From positions 1 to 64,000 of the forward strand of contig JAHDPL010000011.1 of assembly GCA_018434355.1 (NCBI GenBank): 64,000 nucleotides of DNA, read 5' to 3'. The position numbers and the translations under genes are program-made. The notes beneath the pieces were generated by a model, which saw only the letters and a list, made by a program, of their open reading frames with translations, ran no database searches and was not told where the DNA came from. Every line of letters begins with the position of its first letter. Positions within the stretch are counted from its first letter, which is position 1. This DNA comes from Sporomusaceae bacterium (GTDB lineage Bacteria > Bacillota > Negativicutes > UBA1444). Shown here in pieces: positions 32,445 through 40,667 of the stretch.

Positions 32445-33917
32445 GTGGAAGCGATTGCAAAAACGAACTCGATCATGTTGCTGGTCGGGGCCATGATGGT
32501 GGCAGGGGTCATGGCCGCAAAGTTCTCCAATCGGGTCGGCGTACCGGCGTTGGTTCTGTTCGTCGGATTGGGGATGCTACTCGGGCGCTTCTTTTACTTT
32601 GACGATGCGTTTGTCACCCAGTTGTTTGGAACATTTGCCCTGATTGCGATTTTGTTCGACGGTGGATTGAACACCTCATGGCCTGAAGTCCGGCCTGTAA
32701 TGAAAGTGGCAGGAGTATTGGCGACGTTAGGTGTCATCGTTACCTCTCTGGTTTTGGGCTTTTTTGCCCGCTTTTTGCTCGATGTATCTTGGTTGGAAGC
32801 GATGCTGTTCGGATCGATTGTTGGTTCGACCGATGCTGCGGCTGTATTTGCGGTAATTGGCGGTCACAGCGTGCGGAAAAAACTGGCGGCGACGCTGGAG
32901 GCCGAGTCCGGTTGCAATGACCCAACTGCCATATTTCTCACATTGCTCTGCATTCAACTCTTGACCAATCCAGAGACAAGTGTTTTTCAAATGGTGCTGT
33001 ATTTCATTCGAGAAATTGGGGTCGGGGGTCTCATCGGCTATTTGTTCGGCAAGTTGATGGTGCGATTGATTAACAGGATTCAGATGCAAAGTTCGGGGCT
33101 ATATCCGATTTTGTCGCTGGCTTGTGCCGTTATGGCGTATGCTTGCACGGCGGCTCTCGGCGGTAGCGGCTTTTTGGCAGTATATATCATGGCGATTGTG
33201 GCCGGAAATTCAGAGATGGTGTATCGACCGGCGATCTTTCGGTTCAACGAAGGTTTTGCCTGGATGATGCAGATTTTTATGTTCGTTTTATTAGGCTGGC
33301 TGGCGTTTCCCGAACAACTGGCGACGTTGCTGCTGCCGGGGTTGCTGCTTGCCTTGCTGCTCATGTTTGTTGCACGCCCGATTGGAGTCTGGATAAGTAC
33401 GTTGCGGACTTCGTTCAGCCCCAGAGAAAAAATATTTTTGTCCTGGGCAGGATTGAAAGGAGCCGTGCCGATCGTACTTGCCACATATCCGATGATTGCC
33501 GGCTTGCCGCATGCAAACCTGATTTTCAATGCGACTTTCTTTGTTGTCCTCACTTCGGCGTTGATGCAGGGAGCGACGATTAATCCGATTGCAAGGCGTC
33601 TGGGGTTGGTGGAACCGGCGAGACGTCAGTCTGCCTATACTGTGGAGCTGGTCGCGCTGGAAAAAACCGATAGCGAAATTGTCGAAGTCGAAATTCAATC
33701 GTCTAGCGCCGCCGCTCAACGCAAGATAAGTGATCTTTCCCTGCCGGCCAATGTGCTGATTGTGGCGGTGGTTCGTGAGTCTGCCGTCATCACGCCGCGC
33801 GGCGGAACCCGACTTCTGCCGGGGGATTTGATTTATGTTCTGACTTCAAAACAACAATTGAACTGTATTCAGGATGTGTTCGCCACTGATGAAGGCGGGA
33901 TTTGTGAACTTAAATAG
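32445..33917 (+). CDS. CPA1-family K+ or Na+/H+ antiporter with RCK_C domain (NhaP2/CvrA-like)
   Basis: GTG 32445 has AGAGGTG 8 bases upstream. In the 490-residue product twelve or so membrane segments carry the CPA1 core ('FDGGLNTSWPEV', 'GSIVGSTDAAAVFAVIGG', 'LEAESGCNDPTAIFLTL', including the transport-site ND). About 75 C-terminal residues ('RKISDLSLPANVLIVAVVRE' to 'LLPGDLIYVLTSKQQL') form an RCK_C/TrkA-C regulatory domain. This combination is typical of potassium/proton antiporters of the NhaP2/CvrA group. Probably exports K+ under alkaline or osmotic stress. Confidence 0.85.
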   Translation: MEAIAKTNSIMLLVGAMMVAGVMAAKFSNRVGVPALVLFVGLGMLLGRFFYFDDAFVTQLFGTFALIAILFDGGLNTSWPEVRPVMKVAGVLATLGVIVTSLVLGFFARFLLDVSWLEAMLFGSIVGSTDAAAVFAVIGGHSVRKKLAATLEAESGCNDPTAIFLTLLCIQLLTNPETSVFQMVLYFIREIGVGGLIGYLFGKLMVRLINRIQMQSSGLYPILSLACAVMAYACTAALGGSGFLAVYIMAIVAGNSEMVYRPAIFRFNEGFAWMMQIFMFVLLGWLAFPEQLATLLLPGLLLALLLMFVARPIGVWISTLRTSFSPREKIFLSWAGLKGAVPIVLATYPMIAGLPHANLIFNATFFVVLTSALMQGATINPIARRLGLVEPARRQSAYTVELVALEKTDSEIVEVEIQSSSAAAQRKISDLSLPANVLIVAVVRESAVITPRGGTRLLPGDLIYVLTSKQQLNCIQDVFATDEGGICELK

Positions 33918-34024
33918 CGCTTCGCGGAAGCACGGCAGGGATTTTGACCAAGCAGGTGGAATTAATTTTAAATAAGCTGGAGAGGTAACGTTGATTCTGA
34001 AACAAAATGACAGGAGGGAACACT

Positions 34025-34375
34025 GTGTTTGCACTGAATTTTCAATGGCCGCAAAACGAAGAGCTACTGATTGGGCGAAAAAAGGACTGTACAGTACGGC
34101 TGGGGGATATCCGGGAAATATATCCGGAAAACTCGGTCGTCTGGGTGACGGTCGGCCCTAAGTATGGCGCCAAACGCAAGCTCTATCCGGCGATGATCGA
34201 TACGATTTATACCAAGGAGTTTCATGCGCTGACTTTGAACGATCTGCGGCATCAGAGCCCGGATATCAAGTCAGTCGAAGATTTGCGGGAGTATTTTCAG
34301 AGCAAGTATCAAAAGCACATCCTGCCGGATGACATTGTGACAGTCATTTATTTTTCTGAGATCATTGAGCGCTAA
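34025..34375 (+). CDS. ASCH-like domain protein
   Basis: GTG 34025 has CAGGAGGG upstream. The 116-residue product has the ASCH (PUA-like) pattern: 'LLIGRKKDCTVRLGD' at the start (G-R-K-x2-T-x-R), a middle 'TIYTKEFHALTLNDL', and 'DIVTVIYFSEI' at the end. ASCH proteins bind RNA or hydrolyse modified cytidine. Substrate unknown. Next gene after 39 bp. Confidence 0.65.
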   Translation: MFALNFQWPQNEELLIGRKKDCTVRLGDIREIYPENSVVWVTVGPKYGAKRKLYPAMIDTIYTKEFHALTLNDLRHQSPDIKSVEDLREYFQSKYQKHILPDDIVTVIYFSEIIER

Positions 34376-34414
34376 CTAACCTGCAAAATCAATAATGGAG
34401 GGAGGGTGTCGGCT

Positions 34415-34765
34415 GTGATAAAAAAGGCGGAGTCATTGCAACCGGTCATTTACCAGAATCGATTTGGCGGTAACGGGGAAATTTCGATGAAACCGTTGTT
34501 GACGCCGGAAGAATTTTGCGGCAAAGGGCGACTGTTGTCGCACACAGTCATTTTTCCCGGCTCCTCGATAGGCCTGCATACGCACAAAGGCGATTTTGAA
34601 ACCTACTACATCCTTAAAGGCGAAGGAGTGGTCGACGACAATGGTGAACTGACTGCGGTCGGTCCCGGCGACGTCGTTTACACCGGCAGCGGTGAGAGCC
34701 ACTCGATAGAAAATACCGGCAAGCAGAATCTGGAACTCATCGCGATGATATTGTTTGAACCATAA
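34415..34765 (+). CDS. Cupin-domain protein
   Basis: The 116-residue product has cupin motif 1 ('IGLHTHKGDFETYYILKGEG') and motif 2 ('GPGDVVYTGSGESHSIENT'), a single-domain metal-binding cupin. GTG 34415 lies 9 bases after GGAGGGAGG; GTG 34406 is an alternative. Likely in an operon with the ASCH and PLD-like genes. Function unknown. Confidence 0.8.
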   Translation: MIKKAESLQPVIYQNRFGGNGEISMKPLLTPEEFCGKGRLLSHTVIFPGSSIGLHTHKGDFETYYILKGEGVVDDNGELTAVGPGDVVYTGSGESHSIENTGKQNLELIAMILFEP

Positions 34766-34776
34766 GGAGGGCTCGT

Positions 34777-35436
34777 GTGAATAGAAAAACCTGGGTGCGA
34801 CGCAGCGTTCTGGCGGTGTTGCTGCTGTTTGTACTATCGCTGTGGGGTTGCGGCAGTTCGCCCGCCGATAAGGCAAGCGACAAGAAACCGGCAGCAGCCA
34901 CATCGGCAATGTCGCAGGCGAAGGCGGCCAAAACGCCGATGCCGGCTGCTATCAAACAGCCGAACACGGTCAAGGCGTCCGGAACGATTGAAGTCGCGTT
35001 CAGTCCCAACGGTGGTGGCGCAGCGACGATCATCAGGGCGATCGGCCAGGCGCAGAAGACAATAAAAGTTCAGGCCTATAGTTTTACCAACGCAGATATT
35101 GCCAAGGCGCTATTGGAAGCGTCCAAACGCGGAGTGCAAGTCCGAGTGGTCCTCGACAAGAGCCAGGAAACCGAAAAATATACTTCGGCTACTTTTCTGG
35201 CAAATGCCGGCGTTCCGGTTCGGATTGACGATGATTTTGCCATCGCTCACAACAAAATTATGATTTTGGATGACGAAACAGTGATCACAGGCAGCTTTAA
35301 CTTTACCAAGGCCGCCGAAGAACGCAATGCGGAAAACGTGTTGGTGATTCGCGGCAACAAGGAACTGGCCCGGCTTTATCTGCAAAACTGGCAGTGGCGC
35401 TGGGATGCGTCCGAGGCTTACAAACGCAAGGAATAG
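34777..35436 (+). CDS. PLD-superfamily lipoprotein (Nuc-like phosphodiesterase)
   Basis: GTG 34777 has AAGGAGG upstream. The 219-residue product has a lipoprotein signal ('AVLLLFVLSLWGCGSS', lipobox cysteine C26), a Lys/Ala/Pro linker and one HKD motif ('HNKIMILDDETVITGSFNF', HxKx4D) near residue 160, as in dimeric single-HKD nucleases such as Nuc. 'AEERNAEN' follows in the family position. Probably membrane-anchored facing outside the cytoplasm, cutting nucleic acid or phospholipid. Confidence 0.85.
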   Translation: MNRKTWVRRSVLAVLLLFVLSLWGCGSSPADKASDKKPAAATSAMSQAKAAKTPMPAAIKQPNTVKASGTIEVAFSPNGGGAATIIRAIGQAQKTIKVQAYSFTNADIAKALLEASKRGVQVRVVLDKSQETEKYTSATFLANAGVPVRIDDDFAIAHNKIMILDDETVITGSFNFTKAAEERNAENVLVIRGNKELARLYLQNWQWRWDASEAYKRKE

Positions 35437-35481
35437 CGGCGGATAGAGAGATCGGCGACAGAAATTTCTCCCGGAAAAAAC

Positions 35482-35520
35482 AGACGGAATCGTGTCACGG
35501 CACGGTTTCGTCTATTTTGT
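35482..35520 (+). terminator. Terminator after the PLD-like gene
   Basis: AGACGGAATCGTG pairs with CACGGTTTCGTCT using two G-T wobbles, followed by ATTTTGTTG. Confidence 0.75.
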
Positions 35521-35541
35521 TGCTGTTCAATATTGTTACGC

Positions 35542-35614
35542 GGAACAAAACGTGACGCAACCGAAAAAGCCTGAATATTCAAGGAGTGCTGCCATTTGCG
35601 TAACGTTTTGTTGC
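35542..35614. promoter_or_regulatory. Inverted pair of 19-bp activator-like sites upstream of the sigma-54 promoter
   Basis: The plus-strand site 35596-35614 (TTGCGTAACGTTTTGTTGC) and the minus-strand reading of 35542-35560 (TTGCGTCACGTTTTGTTCC) agree at 17 of 19 positions. They are centred 54 bp apart, close to five helical turns. Their place about 110-190 bp upstream of the -24/-12 promoter is typical of enhancer sites for sigma-54 activators. The activator at 40668 is the obvious candidate. Confidence 0.65.
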
Positions 35615-35724
35615 TAATTTTGCCTTCGCAAAAGTCACGAAACGGTTTGCGACGCTTGTCGCCTTTGAGCAGAAAAACGTTAAGAAAGTTGAATTAACAG
35701 GCATTTCAACAATATGCTGAAATT

Positions 35725-35741
35725 TTGGCACGATTCTTGCG
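35725..35741 (+). promoter_or_regulatory. Sigma-54 (-24/-12) promoter
   Basis: TTGGCACGATTCTTGCG matches the sigma-54 consensus TTGGCAC-N5-TTGC. It is the only such match I noticed in the window, and it lies upstream of a five-gene operon followed by a sigma-54 activator. Confidence 0.85.
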
Positions 35742-35752
35742 ATGCATAGTGA

Positions 35753-35770
35753 ATGAGTTGCGCAACTCAT
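35753..35770. promoter_or_regulatory. 18-bp perfect palindrome at the transcript start
   Basis: ATGAGTTGCGCAACTCAT begins about 12 bp after the -12 element, so it covers or follows the start of transcription. It could be an operator for a second regulator or a 5' hairpin. Confidence 0.55.
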
Positions 35771-35803
35771 AAAAAGCGATCAGCAAGAACAGGAGAAGCT
35801 AAA

Positions 35804-36832
35804 ATGGAAAAAAAAGATTTTCATGTCGGTTTGGTTGGCTGGGGACTTTATTTGCCGGAAAACTATATTACGGCCGAAGAACTATCGCCGCAAATCAACA
35901 TACCGGTAAACATCATTAAGGAAAAAATGGGTTTTTGCAAAAAACCTCTGGGCGGGCCGGACGATCATTGCGTTGCGATGGGGATCAAGGCTGCGAAACA
36001 GTGTCTGGAGAAGACCGGCGTTGATCCGCAGGAGATAGATCTGATCATTTGGGCAGGAGAAGACTACAAAGAATATGTTTGCTGGACAGCTTCGATTGCG
36101 GTGCAGGAAGCGATCGGCGCAAAAAATGCCTGGGCGTTTGACAGCGCGTTGCGCTGCGCCGGAACCCCGCTGTCTCTGAAGCTGGCCAAGGACCTGATGT
36201 TTGCCAACCCGGAAATCAAAACGGTACTGATTGCCGGCGGCAATACCAACTGCTATTTGATCGATTACCGGCGTCCGGAGCAATCGTTTATGTTCGACAT
36301 GGCGCCAAGCGGCTTGGCAATGTTGCTGAAACGGGACTGGCTGGAGAATGAAGTGCTGGAATCTCATATCATCACTGAAAGTTCGATGTGCAACGATGTG
36401 ATGTCAGTCAAAGGCGGCACCAAGAACCCATTAACCGCAGATGACGTAGCGACGGAAAGTTGGCGGATCAACGTCACTGATCCCGAAGGAATGAAGCAGA
36501 GGCTGGGAGCGACTTCGCTTCAGGCATTCACCGGTGCGGTGCGTGGCGCGCTCAAACGCAGTGGACTGACTGAACAGGACGTTGCCTGGGTCTGCCCAGT
36601 GCATATAAACCCCAAAGCACACAAGGCGATTTTGACGGACCTGGGCCTGACGGAAGACCATGGCGCCTATCTTTATGATTATGGCCACTGCGGTCACGGC
36701 GATCAACTAATCGGGTTGGAGATGGGTCTACGACAAGGAAAAATCCAAGAGGGCTCTGTAGTGGTATTCCTTGGAGCCGGAACCGGCTATGCTTTTTCGG
36801 CAACAGCAATACGTTGGGGTCGTCGGCAATAG
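35804..36832 (+). CDS. KAS III / HMG-CoA synthase-like condensing enzyme with altered active site
   Basis: ATG 35804 has AGGAGA upstream. The 342-residue product has the length and fold pattern of FabH-type enzymes: 'FHVGLVGWGLYLPENYI' N-terminal strand, candidate nucleophile C118 ('DSALRCAGTPLSL') and H267 ('CPVHINPKAH'). The position of the usual catalytic Asn ('N..GN.s') reads 'YGHCGHGDQLIG' (H295, H298). So it may use CoA thioesters but condense, cleave or hydrolyse them differently. Placed first in the sigma-54 operon with a CoA-transferase and a symporter, it suggests catabolism rather than fatty acid synthesis. Confidence 0.7.
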   Translation: MEKKDFHVGLVGWGLYLPENYITAEELSPQINIPVNIIKEKMGFCKKPLGGPDDHCVAMGIKAAKQCLEKTGVDPQEIDLIIWAGEDYKEYVCWTASIAVQEAIGAKNAWAFDSALRCAGTPLSLKLAKDLMFANPEIKTVLIAGGNTNCYLIDYRRPEQSFMFDMAPSGLAMLLKRDWLENEVLESHIITESSMCNDVMSVKGGTKNPLTADDVATESWRINVTDPEGMKQRLGATSLQAFTGAVRGALKRSGLTEQDVAWVCPVHINPKAHKAILTDLGLTEDHGAYLYDYGHCGHGDQLIGLEMGLRQGKIQEGSVVVFLGAGTGYAFSATAIRWGRRQ

Positions 36833-36855
36833 AACAGCGGAAGGAGGAGAGTACA

Positions 36856-38151
36856 ATGTCATTTGCGGAACTATACAAACGCAAATTGATGACGGCAGAA
36901 GAAGCTGTACGCAAGATTCACAGTCATGACGAAATCGTGGTGGCGGTGGCGGCGTCTGAACCACCGGGATTGCTGAGCAAACTGCACACAGTGAAAGACC
37001 AGGTGGAAGATGTTTCGGTCGTCATGGTTTTGCCGTTGGGTGAATATGATTATTACATGAAGCCTGAAATGAAGGGACACTTCCTGCTCAACGCCTGGTA
37101 CTTCGGCGGCGGTTGCCGCAAGGTGTTTGGCCAGGGAACTGTTTCCTTCAATCCGACCCATTTGCACAACTGCATGGCAAAACGGATTGATGTGAAAAAT
37201 CCCAGAATCTTTTTTGGTACTGCGGCGCCGATGGACAAGAACGGTTGCCTTAATCTGTCGCTGGGGATCATGGTCGAAAAAGACGCGATTGAAAACGCCG
37301 ACCTAGTCGTGATTGAAGTCAATGAAAACTTGCCGCGCACTCATGGCGATACACTGATTCACATCCGCGACGTGGACGTGATTGTGGAAAATCATCGGCC
37401 GGTCCCGGCGCTGCCGGCAGTCGTGCCAACGGAAAAAGACAAACTGATCGGCCAATTTATTGCCGAATTGGTTGAGGATGGCTCTACGATTCAGCTGGGA
37501 ATCGGCGGCATTCCGAATGCGGCGGCGTTATTCCTTGCCAATAAGCGCGATTTGGGGGTTCACACGGAGATGCTTTCCGATGCGATCGTTGACCTGGTGG
37601 AAGCAGGGGCCATCACCGGACGGGAAAAAACGATCTGGAAAGACAAGATTGTCGCAACGTTTGCCTTCGGTTCCAAAAAACTATATGACTTCATCCATGA
37701 GAACCCGATGATAGAGATGCAACGCGGCTCGGTTGTCAATGATCCGTATGTGGTCGGACAAAACCATAAGATGGTTTCAATCAATACAACGTTGCAGGTT
37801 GATCTGTTCGGGCAGTGCTGCTCGGAAGCGATCGGTTTCCGCCAATACAGCGGTAGCGGCGGAGCGGCAGATACCGCGGCCGGCGCCCAGAAATCCAAAG
37901 GTGGCAAGTCGATCATGGCCCTTTATTCTACTGTGAAGGAGGATTCTCTATCGTCGATTGTTCCGGTGTTGAGTCCCGGTGCAGCAGTTACCCTGTCGAG
38001 GAACGATGTGGACTATGTGGTCACGGAATATGGCATCGCCAGTCTGCGCGGCACCAATCTGGCGGAACGTGTCAAACGGCTGTCCGCAGTGGCGCATCCA
38101 AAATTCAGGGATATGTTGTTGGAAGAAGCAAAAAAGATGCAACTTTGCTAA
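36856..38151 (+). CDS. Acetyl-CoA hydrolase/transferase family CoA-transferase
   Basis: ATG 36856 has GGAGGAG upstream. The 431-residue product matches the 4-hydroxybutyrate / butyryl-CoA:acetate CoA-transferase group. It has the catalytic glutamate in 'LGVHTEMLSDAIVDL', the 'IQLGIGGIPNAAALFL' CoA-binding loop and 'VVTEYGIASLRGTNLAERV' near the end. It transfers CoA from a donor such as acetyl-CoA to a carboxylate, the expected step after uptake by the downstream symporter. Exact acid unknown. Confidence 0.85.
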   Translation: MSFAELYKRKLMTAEEAVRKIHSHDEIVVAVAASEPPGLLSKLHTVKDQVEDVSVVMVLPLGEYDYYMKPEMKGHFLLNAWYFGGGCRKVFGQGTVSFNPTHLHNCMAKRIDVKNPRIFFGTAAPMDKNGCLNLSLGIMVEKDAIENADLVVIEVNENLPRTHGDTLIHIRDVDVIVENHRPVPALPAVVPTEKDKLIGQFIAELVEDGSTIQLGIGGIPNAAALFLANKRDLGVHTEMLSDAIVDLVEAGAITGREKTIWKDKIVATFAFGSKKLYDFIHENPMIEMQRGSVVNDPYVVGQNHKMVSINTTLQVDLFGQCCSEAIGFRQYSGSGGAADTAAGAQKSKGGKSIMALYSTVKEDSLSSIVPVLSPGAAVTLSRNDVDYVVTEYGIASLRGTNLAERVKRLSAVAHPKFRDMLLEEAKKMQLC

Positions 38152-38178
38152 GGCTAATTAAAAGGAGGAGGATTGACT

Positions 38179-38319
38179 GTGGGAGACTTTGATATGTTTG
38201 GCTTGCCTACGATCTCGTTCGTCATGTTGTTCATCATTTGGCCACTATGGTTGTTGCTCAGCTTTCTCTATGGATTCTTATATAAAGAAGGGCGGGAAGA
38301 CGAATGGGACATCCTGTAG
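38179..38319 (+). CDS. Small membrane subunit paired with a sodium/solute symporter
   Basis: GTG 38179 follows AAAGGAGGAGG. The 46-residue product has one hydrophobic segment ('ISFVMLFIIWPLWLLLSFLY') with a charged C-terminus. It overlaps the symporter gene by 16 bases. Small membrane proteins next to SSS-family transporters (for example the YhdT-PanF and YjcH-ActP pairs) have the same arrangement. Confidence 0.65.
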   Translation: MGDFDMFGLPTISFVMLFIIWPLWLLLSFLYGFLYKEGREDEWDIL

Positions 38320-39812
38320 TAATCGGCATTTTCGTTGCTTATTTCGTGATTGTGCTGGGGCTCGGTTATATCGCCTCAAAAACACAAAAAAACATGACGG
38401 ACTTCATTGTTGCCGGTAGACAAATGGGACCGGTGCTTGTCGCCTTTTCCACTTGCGCCACCATTGCCAGCGGATTCTTCTTTGTCGGTCTGCCTGGTCT
38501 GTGCTACAACCTGGGTTATCAGCCTCTGTTGAGTTTGCCTGCAATCAATGCCATACTGGCTTATGTCGTGGTTTTTGGCTTGCTGGCCAAACCGATGCGC
38601 TATCTGAGCGAAAAACATGGCGCATTGACGGTGCCGGACCTGTTTCAGACCTTGTATGAAAACAAACACATCCGCACCCTATGCTCCACGATCATCCTGA
38701 TCGGTATTTTCGTGTATATGGTCTCGCAATGGGCGGCTATGGGCATCATGTTCCAGACTTTGCTGGGATCGACCTACATAGTCGGTCTGTTGGTCGGAGT
38801 GGTCATTGTCGGTGGCTATTGCACCTTTGGCGGCCAGACCGGCAATATCTACAATGACGCTTTTCAAATGGTCGTGATGATGTTCGGCGGAATTCTGGTT
38901 CTCGTGTTCGGCTTTGACCATGTCGGCGGATTTACCCAAATGAACCTTACGCTGGGCAAAGCACGTCCCGAGCTACTGCTGCCGTTCTCTGACACTTACG
39001 GGCTTTCCTTCTGGACATTCATTTCCTTCTTCCTGCTATATGCGGTCGGCACAGTCGGTCAACCGCAATTTACCACCCGCTTTTACACCATCCGTAAAGT
39101 GGATATGCTGCGCTGGGCGCCGGCGATAGCGGCCAGTTGCTATTTCGTCATCACCTTCTTCCTGTTTGCCGGCATGATCTACCGGGCGGCGGTGCTGCAA
39201 GGCAAAGTTCCCGCGTTGACCAACCCGGACCTGGCGGTATCGCAGTATATCGTCACCTTCATGAATCCGACGATGGCCGGCCTAGTTCTGGCGGCGGCGG
39301 TCGCCGCAATCATGTCCACCGTTTCCACCTTTATCGTGGTGGCAGCTTCCACTGTTACGCGTGACATCCTTGAGCAGGGGATGGGCAAGAAATTGACCGA
39401 GTCACAAGGTCTGTGGTATTCACGTTTTGCCTCGATCGCCATTTGCGTCTTGACGGTACTGCTGGCAATTAAACCGCCTGACCTGATTGCCTGGCTGGGC
39501 AATGCCGCATTCGGCTTTTTGTCGGCCAGCCTGGGCCCAGCTTTGGTAGCTGGAGTGCGCTGGCGCCGCGCCAACTGGCAGGGAGCTCTGGCCAGTATGT
39601 TCATCGGCGGCGGTCTTGCCTTGGTTCTGTACTTCATGAAAACAGCTAAGATGATTGCACCCAAACTGGATACCGGCGCAATTGCATTTCTGGTATCGAT
39701 TGTCGTGATGATCGTAGTGTCGCTGATGACATCCGAGCAGGTCCGCAGCGCGTTGCCTGCCAAGAAGAAAGCCAAGGTGGCAGAAGCTATTCCTGTGCCG
39801 GACAATTCATAA
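38304..39812 (+). CDS. Sodium:solute symporter (SSS/SLC5 family)
   Basis: The 502-residue product has about 13 membrane segments and SSS signatures ('DFIVAGRQMGPVLVAFSTCA', 'GTVGQPQFTTRFYTIRKV', 'AAAVAAIMSTVSTFIVVAAS'). It resembles the PanF/ActP branch that carries monocarboxylates or pantothenate with Na+. With the CoA-transferase and KAS III-like enzyme it forms a likely route for import and activation of an organic acid. The start lies inside the upstream small-subunit gene, so translation is probably coupled. Confidence 0.88.
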   Translation: MGHPVVIGIFVAYFVIVLGLGYIASKTQKNMTDFIVAGRQMGPVLVAFSTCATIASGFFFVGLPGLCYNLGYQPLLSLPAINAILAYVVVFGLLAKPMRYLSEKHGALTVPDLFQTLYENKHIRTLCSTIILIGIFVYMVSQWAAMGIMFQTLLGSTYIVGLLVGVVIVGGYCTFGGQTGNIYNDAFQMVVMMFGGILVLVFGFDHVGGFTQMNLTLGKARPELLLPFSDTYGLSFWTFISFFLLYAVGTVGQPQFTTRFYTIRKVDMLRWAPAIAASCYFVITFFLFAGMIYRAAVLQGKVPALTNPDLAVSQYIVTFMNPTMAGLVLAAAVAAIMSTVSTFIVVAASTVTRDILEQGMGKKLTESQGLWYSRFASIAICVLTVLLAIKPPDLIAWLGNAAFGFLSASLGPALVAGVRWRRANWQGALASMFIGGGLALVLYFMKTAKMIAPKLDTGAIAFLVSIVVMIVVSLMTSEQVRSALPAKKKAKVAEAIPVPDNS

Positions 39813-39910
39813 CGCAGGATTTTTGCTGCAAATCACGAAAAATATGGATAGCGGTCAATCGGTGCGTGGCGACTTGCCGCGCACCGATTGACAAGAAAAG
39901 AGGTGTCGTG

Positions 39911-40543
39911 GTGAAAACAATCGCAATTTGCGGCTCGCAACGGGAAAATGGCAACACAGAATTTTTTATGCGGGTCGTGCTGGATGAACTGGCAAACAAG
40001 GGGATGGAGACAGAGTTCGTTTCGCTGCGGGGCAAGACGATTCTGCCCTGTCGAGGTTGTTACCAATGCCTGTCAGCCGGGCACTGTACCATTGAAGATG
40101 ATTTTGCCGAGGTTTTTGACAAGATGAGAACGGCAGACGGCATTCTCATCGGATCGCCAGTTTATGTAGCCAGACCCACCGCGCTGATGTCGGCCTTGCT
40201 GGAACGGGCTACCTTTTCCGGTCGCGCGGCCGGCCAACCGCTGGCAGGAAAAGTCGGCGGACCGGTGACGGTGGCGCGTCGGACCGGGCAGGCGTTCGCC
40301 TCGGCTGAACTTCTGCTGTGGTTCTTTATCAATGATATCGTAGTGCCGGGGTCGATGTACTGGAATGTCGGCGTTGCCGGAGCACGCGGCGCGTTTGACG
40401 CCGAAACCGATGCCGAAGGCATCGAAATCATGAAACGCTATGCGGTCAACATGGAGCGTGTCATGACAGCACTGGAAAAACATGGCGGACAGGCAGAATC
40501 TGCCGACCGCGACAAGTTGTTCTTCCAACCGGCGAAAGCATAA
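39911..40543 (+). CDS. NADPH-dependent FMN reductase / iron-sulfur-flavoprotein-like protein
   Basis: GTG 39911 has AGAGGTG upstream. The 210-residue product has the flavodoxin-like FMN-binding start 'KTIAICGSQRENGNTEFFMR', a cysteine cluster 'CRGCYQCLSAGHC' as in iron-sulfur flavoproteins, and 'ILIGSPVYVARPTALMSALL'. It may transfer electrons from NAD(P)H to an unknown acceptor. Last gene before a terminator in the sigma-54 cluster. Confidence 0.8.
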   Translation: MKTIAICGSQRENGNTEFFMRVVLDELANKGMETEFVSLRGKTILPCRGCYQCLSAGHCTIEDDFAEVFDKMRTADGILIGSPVYVARPTALMSALLERATFSGRAAGQPLAGKVGGPVTVARRTGQAFASAELLLWFFINDIVVPGSMYWNVGVAGARGAFDAETDAEGIEIMKRYAVNMERVMTALEKHGGQAESADRDKLFFQPAKA

Positions 40544-40560
40544 GGAATTACTGCTTTGAG

Positions 40561-40592
40561 CGGGCCTGGCGCAAGTCGGGCCCGTGTTTTTT
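40561..40592 (+). terminator. Terminator of the sigma-54 operon
   Basis: CGGGC pairs with GCCCG around a GC-rich loop, followed by TGTTTTTTG. Confidence 0.7.
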
Positions 40593-40667
40593 GTCAAACA
40601 GGCAGGCTAAAGCCGGCTGTGCGGCGAATTAGGATATTCGTTGAAAAAGAAAGGCGGTGCGCTGGGG

